Below, piece after piece: positions 15,894 to 26,707 of a DNA stretch of 64,000 bases. The stretch spans positions 1-64,000 of the forward strand of contig JANQID010000034.1 of the NCBI GenBank assembly GCA_028282325.1, written 5' to 3'. The stretch's first letter is position 1. Each line of letters begins with the position of its first letter. Under the pieces are notes generated by a model, which was not told the DNA's origin, ran no database searches, and was given only the letters and a program-made list of their open reading frames with translations. A program made the position numbers and the translations under genes. This stretch comes from Chloroflexaceae bacterium. GTDB lineage: Bacteria; Chloroflexota; Chloroflexia; Chloroflexales; Chloroflexaceae.

Positions 15894-17540
15894 TCAGACC
15901 GCCAGGCGGAAATGCAGGATCCCCCAGCGTAGATGCCCATTCTGACCAGCTTCAATCCAGTGTTCCAATCCCTTGAGCATCGCGTCAACGTACTCACGTG
16001 ATACAACGCTCGCCATCTCATCATAGCGGCGGTTAAGTTCTTCGCGAACCCGGCTGTAGTGCGTAATCAAGTGCTCGGACAGATCGATGATCTGCACTTC
16101 CTCGAAGTCGAGATCGCGGGCGACCTTGCGATAGAAGGCGAATGACCCCAGACTGTCAAGGTGGATGCGATCCAATACCGGTTGCAAAACGCCTGCCGGA
16201 CAATCATCGCTCTGCATCGGGTCGGTGAAGATAAAATCACCGCCCTTTCGCATCACGCGGCGCACTTCCTCAAACACACGACGGCGATCACCGCTGTGCA
16301 GAATGGCATCTTGCGACCAGGCAATATCAAAGCTCGATTCGTCGAAGGTGATCTCCTCAAAGCTTCCGTCAGTCACATTGATGAGCTGCGATAGCCCCTG
16401 TTCTTCATTCAGGCGGCGATTGCGCTCATTCTGCACCTCGCTCAGGTTTAAGCACGCGACATTGCAACCGAACGTTTTCGCCAGGTAGCGCGCCGATCCG
16501 CCATAGCCCGATCCGAGGTCCAGCATACGGGTATCCGAGTGGATATTGCCGAGCGCTTGCGCCATACGCTGGACGGTTCGCTGGCTGGCAGCGAAGATCG
16601 TGTCGGCGGGGCGCTCATACAAGCCGATGTGAATATCCTCGCCGCCCCAGATGGTCGCGTAGAAACGATCCGCATCTGAGCTGTTGTAATAGGTCTGAGC
16701 CGTCTTCACAACCGGGGAGTAGTGATGGGCGTGACGTTTATCGGGATTATAGTGTTTGTCCGCAATATGGATGAAGAAGTCAGGATCGGCTTCGTGGTAA
16801 GTTTCCTGAAAGTCCCCGTAGGTACGCACACTCTGGAAACCTACTTCCTTCATCAGATCCTGCACATATTTTTTCCGCAGGGGAAACATATTGAGGTGGA
16901 AAACCGAGTTGTCAGGGAATTCATAGCGAAACCGAGCCAGACCATCATCGAGGTGCTCTGGCTGGGCTTTCACATTTTCGCCGCAGTAGTAGTAAGTATG
17001 GCTGGGCGTGCGATTGTGATCAAGCAACGCGTCGTAGTTGCGCTGATCAAGGATCAGGAGTCCATCGTGGCGCAATGCTGCGTAGAACTCGGCGAGGCAG
17101 CGGCGCCGATCTTGCTCGGAGAAGAGATGCGTGAAGGAATTGCCCAGACAGATGATTGCATCGTACTTGCCGTGGATGTCGCGATTCAACCAGCGCCAAT
17201 CCGAATGTATCGTGCGGAGAATGTAGCTGTGCTGTTGCGCGTTCTCAAACGCTTTGGCAAGCATTGTCGGGCTGCCATCGACGCTTGTCACTTCGAATCC
17301 TGCCTTGAGCAATTGGACCGAGTGAAAGCCTGTGCCTGTCGCGACATCGAGCACTCGTTGAGCGCCGTGCTCCTTCAAAACGCGAATGAAGAAATCGCCT
17401 TCACTGGATGCGCGGGCCTCCCAGTCGATCAGCGCATCCCATTTCTCAACGAACGTATGGACATATTCCAGCTTGTAGTGATCGGTCTTGCGAACTTTGA
17501 GCGGATCCGCCCCGTACACCTGTTTCTCCAGCATGGTCAT
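15894..17540 (-). CDS. bifunctional glycine/sarcosine and dimethylglycine N-methyltransferase
   Basis: 548 residues with two complete SAM-methyltransferase domains. Domain 1 (about 1-270) has motif I VLDVATGTG at 63-71 and resembles glycine/sarcosine N-methyltransferase. Domain 2 (about 285-548) has MLDLGSGYGGSARYL at about 337-351 and resembles sarcosine/dimethylglycine N-methyltransferase. Together they would carry glycine to glycine betaine in three SAM-dependent steps, giving an osmoprotectant. The two activities are separate genes in Halorhodospira and fused in some other bacteria. AGGAG lies 7 bases before ATG 17540. It shares an unusually long 758-bp intergenic region with selB. Confidence 0.88.
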   Translation of the reverse strand: MTMLEKQVYGADPLKVRKTDHYKLEYVHTFVEKWDALIDWEARASSEGDFFIRVLKEHGAQRVLDVATGTGFHSVQLLKAGFEVTSVDGSPTMLAKAFENAQQHSYILRTIHSDWRWLNRDIHGKYDAIICLGNSFTHLFSEQDRRRCLAEFYAALRHDGLLILDQRNYDALLDHNRTPSHTYYYCGENVKAQPEHLDDGLARFRYEFPDNSVFHLNMFPLRKKYVQDLMKEVGFQSVRTYGDFQETYHEADPDFFIHIADKHYNPDKRHAHHYSPVVKTAQTYYNSSDADRFYATIWGGEDIHIGLYERPADTIFAASQRTVQRMAQALGNIHSDTRMLDLGSGYGGSARYLAKTFGCNVACLNLSEVQNERNRRLNEEQGLSQLINVTDGSFEEITFDESSFDIAWSQDAILHSGDRRRVFEEVRRVMRKGGDFIFTDPMQSDDCPAGVLQPVLDRIHLDSLGSFAFYRKVARDLDFEEVQIIDLSEHLITHYSRVREELNRRYDEMASVVSREYVDAMLKGLEHWIEAGQNGHLRWGILHFRLAV

Positions 17541-18298
17541 GATTGTTCTCCTGTTCTACGGATACTCCGTGCAGCGTAGTAACATCAGCCATCTGGGCGC
17601 TCTGGCACAAAAATCTTCTGAGTTTGTGAGAATCGTTCAGGAGGCGAGTCGCCTTAGAACTCTTTCTACACGCTCAGAAGACTTCCAACGAGCATATCGT
17701 TTGTGTCAGGCTATTACTACCTTCCAGCAGTCAACCTCCTCTAGACTCGATGCCAAACACCCTGCGACTTTATCCAACCGTCGTTACTACACACTCTTCC
17801 CATACGGCTCGCGTACGATTGGACACCCGACGTTGAGCGCTTTCTCTAGCTTGAGATCGTATAGATTTAGATCGGAAAGCGACAACAGAACAACTATAGA
17901 CGTTATCGGTGGAATTTGCAAATAACCAACCGGAAACAGTTTGTGTGTGGAAGTATCGTCGAAATAATTGATGGCAATGGGCTAGGGTGGCATTTGCGAA
18001 CGATGAATCTATGAAGCAGAGGGTATGTCGGTATCGCTCCGAAAAGCCTATTGATATGGGAAATACTGTCAATTTGAGCGTCTCTGCTCTAACGGGCGCA
18101 AATCGTTGCAAGATTTGCAGTTTGTAGAGCAATGCCAGCCGGCGATCCGCACCATACGTGATTGAGCCGAATACGTTTGTGGACAGCATCATTGAATACG
18201 CCATTCTACACTTGATCACGCTCTGTGGCGATGTTACAATATTTGTTACGATATTCTCAAAGAATAGCTCTTTACCGTGTGCGCAATTCGATGCAGCG
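17541..18298. other. long intergenic region between betaine methyltransferase and selB
   Basis: 758 bp without a convincing gene; frames on both strands lack family motifs and ribosome sites. It must hold the divergent promoters. The clearest structure is 18085-18131: TGCTCTA pairs with TAGAGCA, and after a symmetric 6/6 internal loop GCAAATC pairs with GATTTGC around a 7-base loop. This hairpin lies about 170 bp before selB. I saw no tRNA-Sec: no GGTTCGA-type T arm with a long variable arm. Confidence 0.5.
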
Positions 18299-20146
18299 AT
18301 GTATGTTATTGGAACAGCCGGCCATGTTGATCATGGCAAATCGACCCTGGTAAAGGCGTTGACCGGCATTGATCCGGATCGTTGGGAAGAAGAACAGCGA
18401 CGTGAGATGACGATCGATCTGGGTTTCGCCTGGTTGACTTTGCCCAGTGGTCGTTCGGTTAGCGTTATTGATGTTCCGGGGCACGAACGTTTTATCAAAA
18501 ATATGCTCGCTGGCATCGGCGGGATTGACGCCGCGATATTGGTAATCGCCGCTGATGAGTCAATAATGCCGCAAACCAGTGAACATCTGGCTATTCTCGA
18601 CTTGCTCGGTATTGAGCGTGGCCTTGTGGCAGTCACTAAAGCCGATCTCGTCGATAGCGAGTGGATGGCGCTGGTCGAGGATGAGATTGCTGAACATCTG
18701 GCGCATACGACGTTTGCGACAGCGCCGCGCGTGGCAGTATCCGCACGAACGAGTCAGGGGATTGACGAGTTGCGCGCCGTGCTTGACGCTGTTCTTGATG
18801 CGACGCCGTCGCGTACCCTGAAAGATGGGGTTCCGCGTATGCCAATCGATCGCTCGTTTACCATTGCGGGCTTTGGCACTGTGGTTACGGGCACGCTTCT
18901 TGATGGGCCGCTGGCGGTAGGGCAAGAAGTCGAGATTATGCCGCGTCGCCTGCGCGGGCGAATACGTGGACTGCAAATCCACAAGCAACGAGGTGAACAG
19001 GCGACCCCGGGCAGACGCGTCGCCGTTAATCTATCTGGTATTCATCATACGGCTATTGTACGCGGCGACGTTCTCACTCTGCCTGATGCAATTGAGCCGA
19101 CAGATCGCATCGATGTTCAGCTTCGCTTGATTCACTATGCAACGCCGCTGAAACAGAATGCTACGCTGGATCTTTTTGTCGGTGCGAGCGAAGTGCGTTG
19201 TCGTATTACATTGCTTGATCAGGAGATACTGGCGCCGGGCGCGTTGGGATGGGTGCAGATGCGCCTGGAGCATCCCGTCGTTGTCCTACGCGGCGACCAT
19301 TATATCGTTCGCCAGCCTTCTCCCAGCATTACCGTTGGCGGTGGAGTAATCATCGATTCACACCCGCTGCGCCATCGCCGTTTCCGTGCTGATGTTGCGA
19401 AAACGCTGGAGGCGCTGGCTCGCGGAACGCCGGATGAGGTGTTACTTCAGGTGTTGGGTGATGGCTTGCCCCGGGAGAGAGGTGTGCTGATGCGGGCGGG
19501 CGCTATGAGCGATGCTGCTATGCACGAAGGACTAGCGCAATTGCTGGAGAAGGGCGACGTGGTGCAACTCTCGGAAACGTTGCTGATCTCGGCGCAAGGC
19601 TGGCAATATCTAGAACAGCAGTTGTGCAACACACTGCAAGCTTATCACCAGCGCTACCCGTTGCGTCGGGGTATGCCGCGCGAAGAATTGCGTCAGCGCT
19701 TGCAGCTAGACGCGCGCCAGTTGAATGCGGTGCTTAGCTTTGCATCCCAATGCGGGGTCTCTCATAGCAACGAGATCGGCGTCTGGTTGAGTGAGCACAA
19801 ACTTGCGCTTACGCGCGAGCAACAACATAAGTTGGATCGCCAACTCGATGCTATCCGCCGGATGCCCTATAGTCCACCGGCGCCTGATCTCGAACCGGAA
19901 TTGCTCGCCTGGGCGCTTGAGCAAGGTTTGCTGATCCATATCGGTGCGGATATTTACTTCCTACCGGAAACGTATGCTGCCATGCTGGAATGGATACGGG
20001 AGACGATTGTTGCTGAGGGCGGTGTGCATATTGGCCAGTTTCGTGATCGGTTTGGCAGCAGCCGTAAGTATGCGCTGGCCTTTATGGAACATCTTGACGA
20101 GCGTAAGATTACACGACGCAGCGATGATGTGCGGGTGCTCTATTAG
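18299..20146 (+). CDS. selB: selenocysteine-specific elongation factor SelB
   Basis: 615 residues from ATG 18299; the upstream 47-codon extension of the same frame carries no family sequence. The GTPase has G1 GTAGHVDHGKST (5-16), G3 DVPGHE (58-63) and G4 TKAD (113-116). EF-Tu-like domains 2 and 3 follow (FTIAGFGTVVTGTLL), then about 250 residues of C-terminal winged helices that bind the SECIS hairpin. GHVDHGKSTL with 'ALTGIDPDR' separates SelB from EF-Tu. It delivers Sec-tRNA to UGA codons. Its presence shows that the organism can insert selenocysteine; selA, selC and selD are not in the window. Confidence 0.95.
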   Translation: MYVIGTAGHVDHGKSTLVKALTGIDPDRWEEEQRREMTIDLGFAWLTLPSGRSVSVIDVPGHERFIKNMLAGIGGIDAAILVIAADESIMPQTSEHLAILDLLGIERGLVAVTKADLVDSEWMALVEDEIAEHLAHTTFATAPRVAVSARTSQGIDELRAVLDAVLDATPSRTLKDGVPRMPIDRSFTIAGFGTVVTGTLLDGPLAVGQEVEIMPRRLRGRIRGLQIHKQRGEQATPGRRVAVNLSGIHHTAIVRGDVLTLPDAIEPTDRIDVQLRLIHYATPLKQNATLDLFVGASEVRCRITLLDQEILAPGALGWVQMRLEHPVVVLRGDHYIVRQPSPSITVGGGVIIDSHPLRHRRFRADVAKTLEALARGTPDEVLLQVLGDGLPRERGVLMRAGAMSDAAMHEGLAQLLEKGDVVQLSETLLISAQGWQYLEQQLCNTLQAYHQRYPLRRGMPREELRQRLQLDARQLNAVLSFASQCGVSHSNEIGVWLSEHKLALTREQQHKLDRQLDAIRRMPYSPPAPDLEPELLAWALEQGLLIHIGADIYFLPETYAAMLEWIRETIVAEGGVHIGQFRDRFGSSRKYALAFMEHLDERKITRRSDDVRVLY

Positions 20147-20421
20147 CGTTTACCCGAAGCAAGGTCTTCCCCAAAGCCTATGCGGATCCGATTGCGCCTG
20201 TTCAGGATGCTTTATTTGGACGGGTTCGTAATGAAACTCGGACAGCATCAACGCTGTGCCTTATTCTATAATTTAGACGGCGAACCTAATAATCCAGCCA
20301 GACGGTACACAATACGCAAAAATAGTACCATTTCACGTTTGGCTATGTACGTCGTTCCAAGATATAACGAGAATGTAATGTGCATAGCAGTTGAGGTATT
20401 GTAAGAACGCGAGAAGCAGCG

Positions 20422-20685
20422 ATGGCACAGAATACGAAACAGCTAGATTATCCAGAAGCGATGCGGGTAATCGGTCAGTTTATAGAGCAGGAGCGACTCA
20501 GCGAAGTAAGTATCCTAGAATATGATCAGGGTTGGATTATCCATGGTCTGACCTTTAAATCCACTGCACAGGGATTCATCCGCATAGCAAGCGATCATAT
20601 CCTCTCTCACGAAGATGTTCGTCGGCTCCATGCTCAATTTGAGGCCAAGCGCCAGGAGCAATCAAAATGGAGGTGGAGTTTATGA
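20422..20685 (+). CDS. small hypothetical protein, paralogue of the next gene
   Basis: 87 residues, no known family recognised. The core YPEAMRVIGQFIEQERLSEV matches the next gene product in pattern (Y-x-x-(A/V)-(M/L)-R-(V/A)-(I/L)-G-x-F-I) and in the following strand. No signal peptide or membrane helix. It ends in an ATGA overlap with the downstream gene, so the two are translationally coupled. The 275-bp gap before it, after selB, contains a TATAAT (20267-20272) without a clear -35. Confidence 0.7.
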   Translation: MAQNTKQLDYPEAMRVIGQFIEQERLSEVSILEYDQGWIIHGLTFKSTAQGFIRIASDHILSHEDVRRLHAQFEAKRQEQSKWRWSL

Positions 20686-20945
20686 GGCTATTCAGCGGTT
20701 TAACGCGAAGCGATTATCAGGACGTCCTGCGAGCGCTAGGCTATTTCATTGATGACCACGGCTATGTTGATGTACGCATCGTTGAAAGCGATGATGGCCT
20801 GGTATTTCAGGGCCGTCCGCTGAAGCGCAAGAATATGGGCGAAAACCTTTACGATACGTTTTTGATTTCCGATGAAGAGCTGAAAGAGATGGTGCGCGAG
20901 TCATACAAACGTCGTCGCCGGAAACCTCCACAGTTTACCCAATAG
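20682..20945 (+). CDS. small hypothetical protein, paralogue of the previous gene
   Basis: 87 residues from ATG 20682. The start is chosen because GGAGGTGGAG lies just upstream, and because this ATG overlaps the previous stop as ATGA; the frame opens 15 bases earlier. The core YQDVLRALGYFIDDHGYVDV matches the upstream paralogue. It ends with a Lys/Arg-rich tail (KRRRRKPPQFTQ) that the paralogue lacks. Function unknown; a coupled pair suggests a heterodimer. Confidence 0.72.
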   Translation: MRLFSGLTRSDYQDVLRALGYFIDDHGYVDVRIVESDDGLVFQGRPLKRKNMGENLYDTFLISDEELKEMVRESYKRRRRKPPQFTQ

Positions 20946-21024
20946 TCTGGACAGCCTGAGCTGTGCGTGATACACTGCCACAAGTTTAACTAAATTCCGC
21001 GGTAGCTATGGAAAGGATATGTGT

Positions 21025-22215
21025 GTGGCACAGCCAGCGAATGATATGCGCCGATTAGGCGCTCTTTTAGTCTTGGGCCTTGTTGCGGGCGCGGGCGTCC
21101 GATATTATATTGAAAGCCGTGCGCGTGCTAATCAATCTCAAGGAGCCGCGACGCTCATCGATTGGCAACAGGCGCGTAAAGTTGCGTTGCGTGTATCGCA
21201 GTGGGAGCAGGCGCCGGTTCAAGATCGCGCAATGCGGCGTGAGCAGTATACTCGCCTGGTCAAGCAGAGTGAACCGATGATTACGGATTATCTCGGCGTA
21301 AGTCTTCCCCGACCAGTAAGCCGTGTCTATGTCTTTGATCGGCGCGAGTGGTTGGAAGCGAACTTCAACTCCTTTGAGCGATTATTCAAACCGATTGAAG
21401 AGTTATATGAGCATAACGGCGGCGCACGCGGCGCCCTTGCCATGCTGATAGGCGATCTCAACGGTCGTGTGCTCGGCGCTCAAATCGGCGTTCTGTTGGG
21501 GTTTCTCGCCCGGCGTGTTCTCGGTCAATATGACCTCAGCCTCCTCTCGCCCGACCCCGCCACTCAGGGATCGCTTTACTATGTTGAACCGAATATCGCC
21601 CGCGTGCAAGAGCAGCTTGGCTTGAACGACGAAGATTTCCGTTTCTGGATCGCGCTGCATGAGACGACGCATGCATTCGAGTTCGAAGCCTATCCCTGGG
21701 TTCGCGAGCATTTCAACGAGCTGCTTCAGCAATACTTTGGTCAACTTGGCGATCAGTTGGGCAATCTGAGCAGCGGCTTGCCTCAGGTGTTGAGCCGGAT
21801 CGTGCAAAATTGGGGCAACGGACGCCATTGGATTGAGATGATGCTGACGCCGGAACAGAAGTTGGTATTCGATCAACTCCAGGCGTTGATGTCACTGGTT
21901 GAGGGCTATGGCAATCACATTATGAATGCGATTGGCCAACGTCTACTTCCCTCGTTCAATCAGATCGAGCAGCGTATGGCTCAGCGCCAGCAGAACAAAA
22001 CGCTCGCTGAGCAGTTGTTCAATCGCCTGACTGGTATGGATTTGAAGCTTGCGCAATATCAGCAAGGTGAAGCGTTTGTGAATGCTGTGGTCAAGGCGCG
22101 CGGGATTGCTTTTGCGTCGCGTGTCTGGGAGCAGCGCGAGAATCTGCCTACGCTCGACGAAATTCGCGAGCCAATGCGTTGGGTCAAGCGTATGGAATCG
22201 TCTGCGTCAGTCTAA
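21025..22215 (+). CDS. Zincin_2-like putative zinc metalloprotease (F420-biosynthesis-associated family)
   Basis: 396 residues. One N-terminal hydrophobic segment (about 8-25) is followed by a globular domain with the zinc motif HETTHAFEFEAYPW at about 210-223, and a later EGYGNHIM segment. This fits PF10103/TIGR03624, found mostly in actinobacteria and chloroflexi and often near F420 genes, but its substrate is unknown. The start is GTG 21025 rather than ATG 21019, because GAAAGGA (21010-21016) is 8 bases before GTG but only 2 before ATG. Confidence 0.78.
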   Translation: MAQPANDMRRLGALLVLGLVAGAGVRYYIESRARANQSQGAATLIDWQQARKVALRVSQWEQAPVQDRAMRREQYTRLVKQSEPMITDYLGVSLPRPVSRVYVFDRREWLEANFNSFERLFKPIEELYEHNGGARGALAMLIGDLNGRVLGAQIGVLLGFLARRVLGQYDLSLLSPDPATQGSLYYVEPNIARVQEQLGLNDEDFRFWIALHETTHAFEFEAYPWVREHFNELLQQYFGQLGDQLGNLSSGLPQVLSRIVQNWGNGRHWIEMMLTPEQKLVFDQLQALMSLVEGYGNHIMNAIGQRLLPSFNQIEQRMAQRQQNKTLAEQLFNRLTGMDLKLAQYQQGEAFVNAVVKARGIAFASRVWEQRENLPTLDEIREPMRWVKRMESSASV

Positions 22216-22260
22216 TAATCTAATCTAGCGCTGCAATATTTCCACGAGTTACGCAGTGTA

Positions 22261-22291
22261 CGAGGCGACAAGTTATGCACTTGTCGCCTCG
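22261..22291. terminator. bidirectional terminator hairpin
   Basis: A perfect 12-bp stem CGAGGCGACAAG / CTTGTCGCCTCG with a 7-base loop, between the convergent Zincin_2 and ligA genes. Confidence 0.65.
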
Positions 22292-22329
22292 CGTCGTTTC
22301 GTCGCTCTTGCGCAGTTGCCCCGCGTTCG

Positions 22330-24537
<2,208 letters not shown>

Positions 24538-24630
24538 CTAAGGAGGAATAGGTACTGTTGGAGTATGGCAGAGCCTGTCATTTCGAGCTACAATATGACT
24601 ACTCCCGACTCTCTCCCCTCCTTCACACGA

Positions 24631-24656
24631 AACCCTCTGGCATACGTCAGGGGGTT
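24631..24656 (+). terminator. terminator-like hairpin in the ligA-tetR intergenic region
   Basis: AACCCTCTG pairs with CAGGGGGTT (one G-T), 8-base loop, and the T-tract of the second arm runs into TTGTG. It lies downstream of a tiny possible ORF (ATG 24565) and 120 bp before the tetR promoter. It may end a short transcript. Confidence 0.4.
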
Positions 24657-24775
24657 TTGTGCATGCCAAAACTGCCAGCGTGATTGAATATAGTCTACCA
24701 CGAACCTTGCCCAAAAGGCGTTGTCGTCAGGTATTTACCATTCGGCTGCAGCTGGCGGCGCCGACAAGCGTCTTT

Positions 24776-24841
24776 CCATACGGTAGCGTATTGACAACTT
24801 CGGCCTTTGCTGGTATCTTTTCACCATACGGTAGAGTATGG
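24776..24841 (+). promoter_or_regulatory. tetR-MFS promoter with two matching operators
   Basis: TTGACA (24791-24796), 17 bases, TATCTT (24814-24819): a strong sigma-70 promoter. Two copies of CCATACGGTAG[A/C]GTAT flank it: 24776-24793, overlapping the -35, and 24824-24841, at the start site. The second is a dyad CCATAC-N6-GTATGG. This is a textbook layout for autorepression by the TetR protein encoded 14 bp downstream. Confidence 0.7.
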
Positions 24842-24854
24842 AGAGAGACGACCA

Positions 24855-25475
24855 ATGGCATTGCAACGTGATGATTGGATCGAACTTGCCTGGCGAACCC
24901 TGGTGCATCACGGCGTTGAGAATGTGCGGGTCGAGGTTCTTGCCCGCGAGTTGCAAGTAAGCAAGGGCAGCTTCTATTGGCATTTTCAGAATCGCGCCGA
25001 GTTGCTTGGCGAGCTTCTGCAGCGTTGGGAAGACGAAAATCGGCAGATGATCGACGCGGCGCGCGCGGCGGTGACACCGGCTGAGCGGCTGATCCGGCTG
25101 TTCGATCTGGTGCGGGAAATGGTGCGTGGGCTAGGCGGGCGCTTGCCCGATCCGGCGATCTTTATCTGGAGCCAGCATGACCTGGAGGCTGCCGAACGGG
25201 TGCAGATAGTCGAACGACGCCGGCTGATGTATTTTACCGAGGTGTTGTGTGATTACGGCTTTGATGCGGAAGAGGCTGAGCGTCGCGCCGAGGTCTGTTA
25301 TCTCGCCTTTCTCGGTTATGTTGAACGCGCTCATCGTGTTCCGCAGATCAAGCTGCTATTCCAGGATTTTAGCCGTTTTCTGGCCCGCTTGTTACTAACG
25401 ATGCCCTCAACGCTGGAGCGTTTGTCGTTGCCCGATGGGTTGTCTGATGCGGAGAAAGGCGACTCAAATGACTAG
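24855..25475 (+). CDS. TetR family transcriptional repressor
   Basis: 206 residues. N-terminal TetR helix-turn-helix (about 8-50: ELAWRTLVHHGVENVRVEVLARELQ and SKGSFYWHFQNRAELL), then a helical ligand-binding domain without motifs I can assign. GGAGAGAG precedes ATG 24855; longer starts would run into the operator. It overlaps the MFS efflux gene by 8 bp and so probably controls it, derepressing when the drug binds. Confidence 0.9.
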   Translation: MALQRDDWIELAWRTLVHHGVENVRVEVLARELQVSKGSFYWHFQNRAELLGELLQRWEDENRQMIDAARAAVTPAERLIRLFDLVREMVRGLGGRLPDPAIFIWSQHDLEAAERVQIVERRRLMYFTEVLCDYGFDAEEAERRAEVCYLAFLGYVERAHRVPQIKLLFQDFSRFLARLLLTMPSTLERLSLPDGLSDAEKGDSND

Positions 25476-26679
25476 AATGGCGCTTCCCGCTCCCCGTCCG
25501 TTCACTGTGTCGCCGTTCGTATTGCATACGCTGCTACTTATGTTGATGATCTCCGGTCCGTTGACCAATGAGAGTCTGCTGCCGGCGCTCCCCGCGCTGA
25601 GTATGGATTTTGATGCGCCCATGACAAGGATTCAGCTTCTGGTTAGCATATTTATGCTAGGCTATGGATCGTCTCAGCTGGTCATCGGTCCACTGGCTGA
25701 TGCGGTCGGGCGGCGGCCGGTGTTGATTATCGGCCTGGGCATGTTTGTGCTGGCGAGCGGAGCCGCTGCCCTCTCCCCGGCGTTGCCGGCGTTGATCGCG
25801 GCGCGCTTCGTTCAAGGTGTGTCCATCAGTGTTGCACCGGTGTTGGCGCGGGTGATTGTGCGTGATATGTATGATCAGCAGCGAGCCACACGCTTGCTGG
25901 CGTATCTTGGCGCGATTATGGCTTTGGGACCAGGCGTTGCGCCGATCATTAGTAATTTTGTGCAACTCTGGTGGGGTTGGCGCGCCATCTTTGTCGCTCT
26001 CGTAGTTATCGGTGGCTTGCTGGGTGTGTCGGCGCTTGCCCTGTTGCCTGAAACGCGCCCCCGATCAGACATAGCGTCGGAAACGCGACGCCATGTCGGT
26101 CATACCTACGCACGGCTGCTTCGCCACGGCGTCTATGTGCGCAGCGTGCTGGCGATGATGCTGCTCTTCGCCGGGATGTATTCATTTTTTGTATCATTGC
26201 CTTTTATTGTTAACCGGCTGTATCAGCAACCTGACGCTCGTATCGGTCTGATATACGCGGTTGTCGTTGCGGGCTATATTGTCGGCGGGCTGGCGTTGGG
26301 TTGGCTGAGCACGCGTTTTAGCCAGCGACGCCTGCTTGTAGCCGGTTTTGGCGTGGCTGCGCTGGCGATGGCGTTGCTCGCCGGGCTGAGTGTATTGGGG
26401 CTGCCGCCGTTCTGGCTGCTGATACTGCTGATTAGCGGCTACACCGCCGGTTACGGAATGCTGGTCGCGCCGCTTACCGTGCGAGTGCTTGGATTGTTTC
26501 CTCATCAGACCGGCGCTGCCGCCGCCGTGCTCGGGTGCACCGAATGGCTAGGAACGGCGGCGATTAGCTGGCTGGCCGTGCAACTCCTGGCGCAGGGGTT
26601 TCTGCCATTCATCCTGCTGGTGCTGGCGGCTCTTGCTAGTGCGTGGATGTTGCTGTCCAGGGATGCTGAGAATGCGTGA
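25468..26679 (+). CDS. MFS drug efflux transporter (Bcr/CflA type)
   Basis: 403 residues with 12 hydrophobic segments. The major-facilitator loop 2-3 motif appears as GPLADAVGRRPVL, and the N-terminal 'SGPLTNESLLPALPAL' and motif C region (ALGPGVAPIISN) are of the Bcr/CflA multidrug type. Proton-driven export across the cytoplasmic membrane. The ATG at 25468 overlaps the tetR stop, giving a regulator-pump operon behind two operators. Confidence 0.88.
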   Translation: MTRMALPAPRPFTVSPFVLHTLLLMLMISGPLTNESLLPALPALSMDFDAPMTRIQLLVSIFMLGYGSSQLVIGPLADAVGRRPVLIIGLGMFVLASGAAALSPALPALIAARFVQGVSISVAPVLARVIVRDMYDQQRATRLLAYLGAIMALGPGVAPIISNFVQLWWGWRAIFVALVVIGGLLGVSALALLPETRPRSDIASETRRHVGHTYARLLRHGVYVRSVLAMMLLFAGMYSFFVSLPFIVNRLYQQPDARIGLIYAVVVAGYIVGGLALGWLSTRFSQRRLLVAGFGVAALAMALLAGLSVLGLPPFWLLILLISGYTAGYGMLVAPLTVRVLGLFPHQTGAAAAVLGCTEWLGTAAISWLAVQLLAQGFLPFILLVLAALASAWMLLSRDAENA

Positions 26680-26707
26680 AGACAGTGCGACGTACCATTC
26701 GGAGCGC

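Noticed and set aside
17541-18219. Open frames on both strands before selB
   Set aside because: No ribosome sites, no family motifs, odd composition. Kept as a non-coding region.
17541-18298. A tRNA-Sec gene near selB
   Set aside because: I looked for a T arm of GGTTCGA type, a long variable arm and a UCA anticodon and found none.
24565-24687. A short leader peptide (40 codons) before tetR
   Set aside because: The ribosome site is weak and the hairpin lies inside the frame. No regulatory codon run is seen, so only the hairpin was listed.
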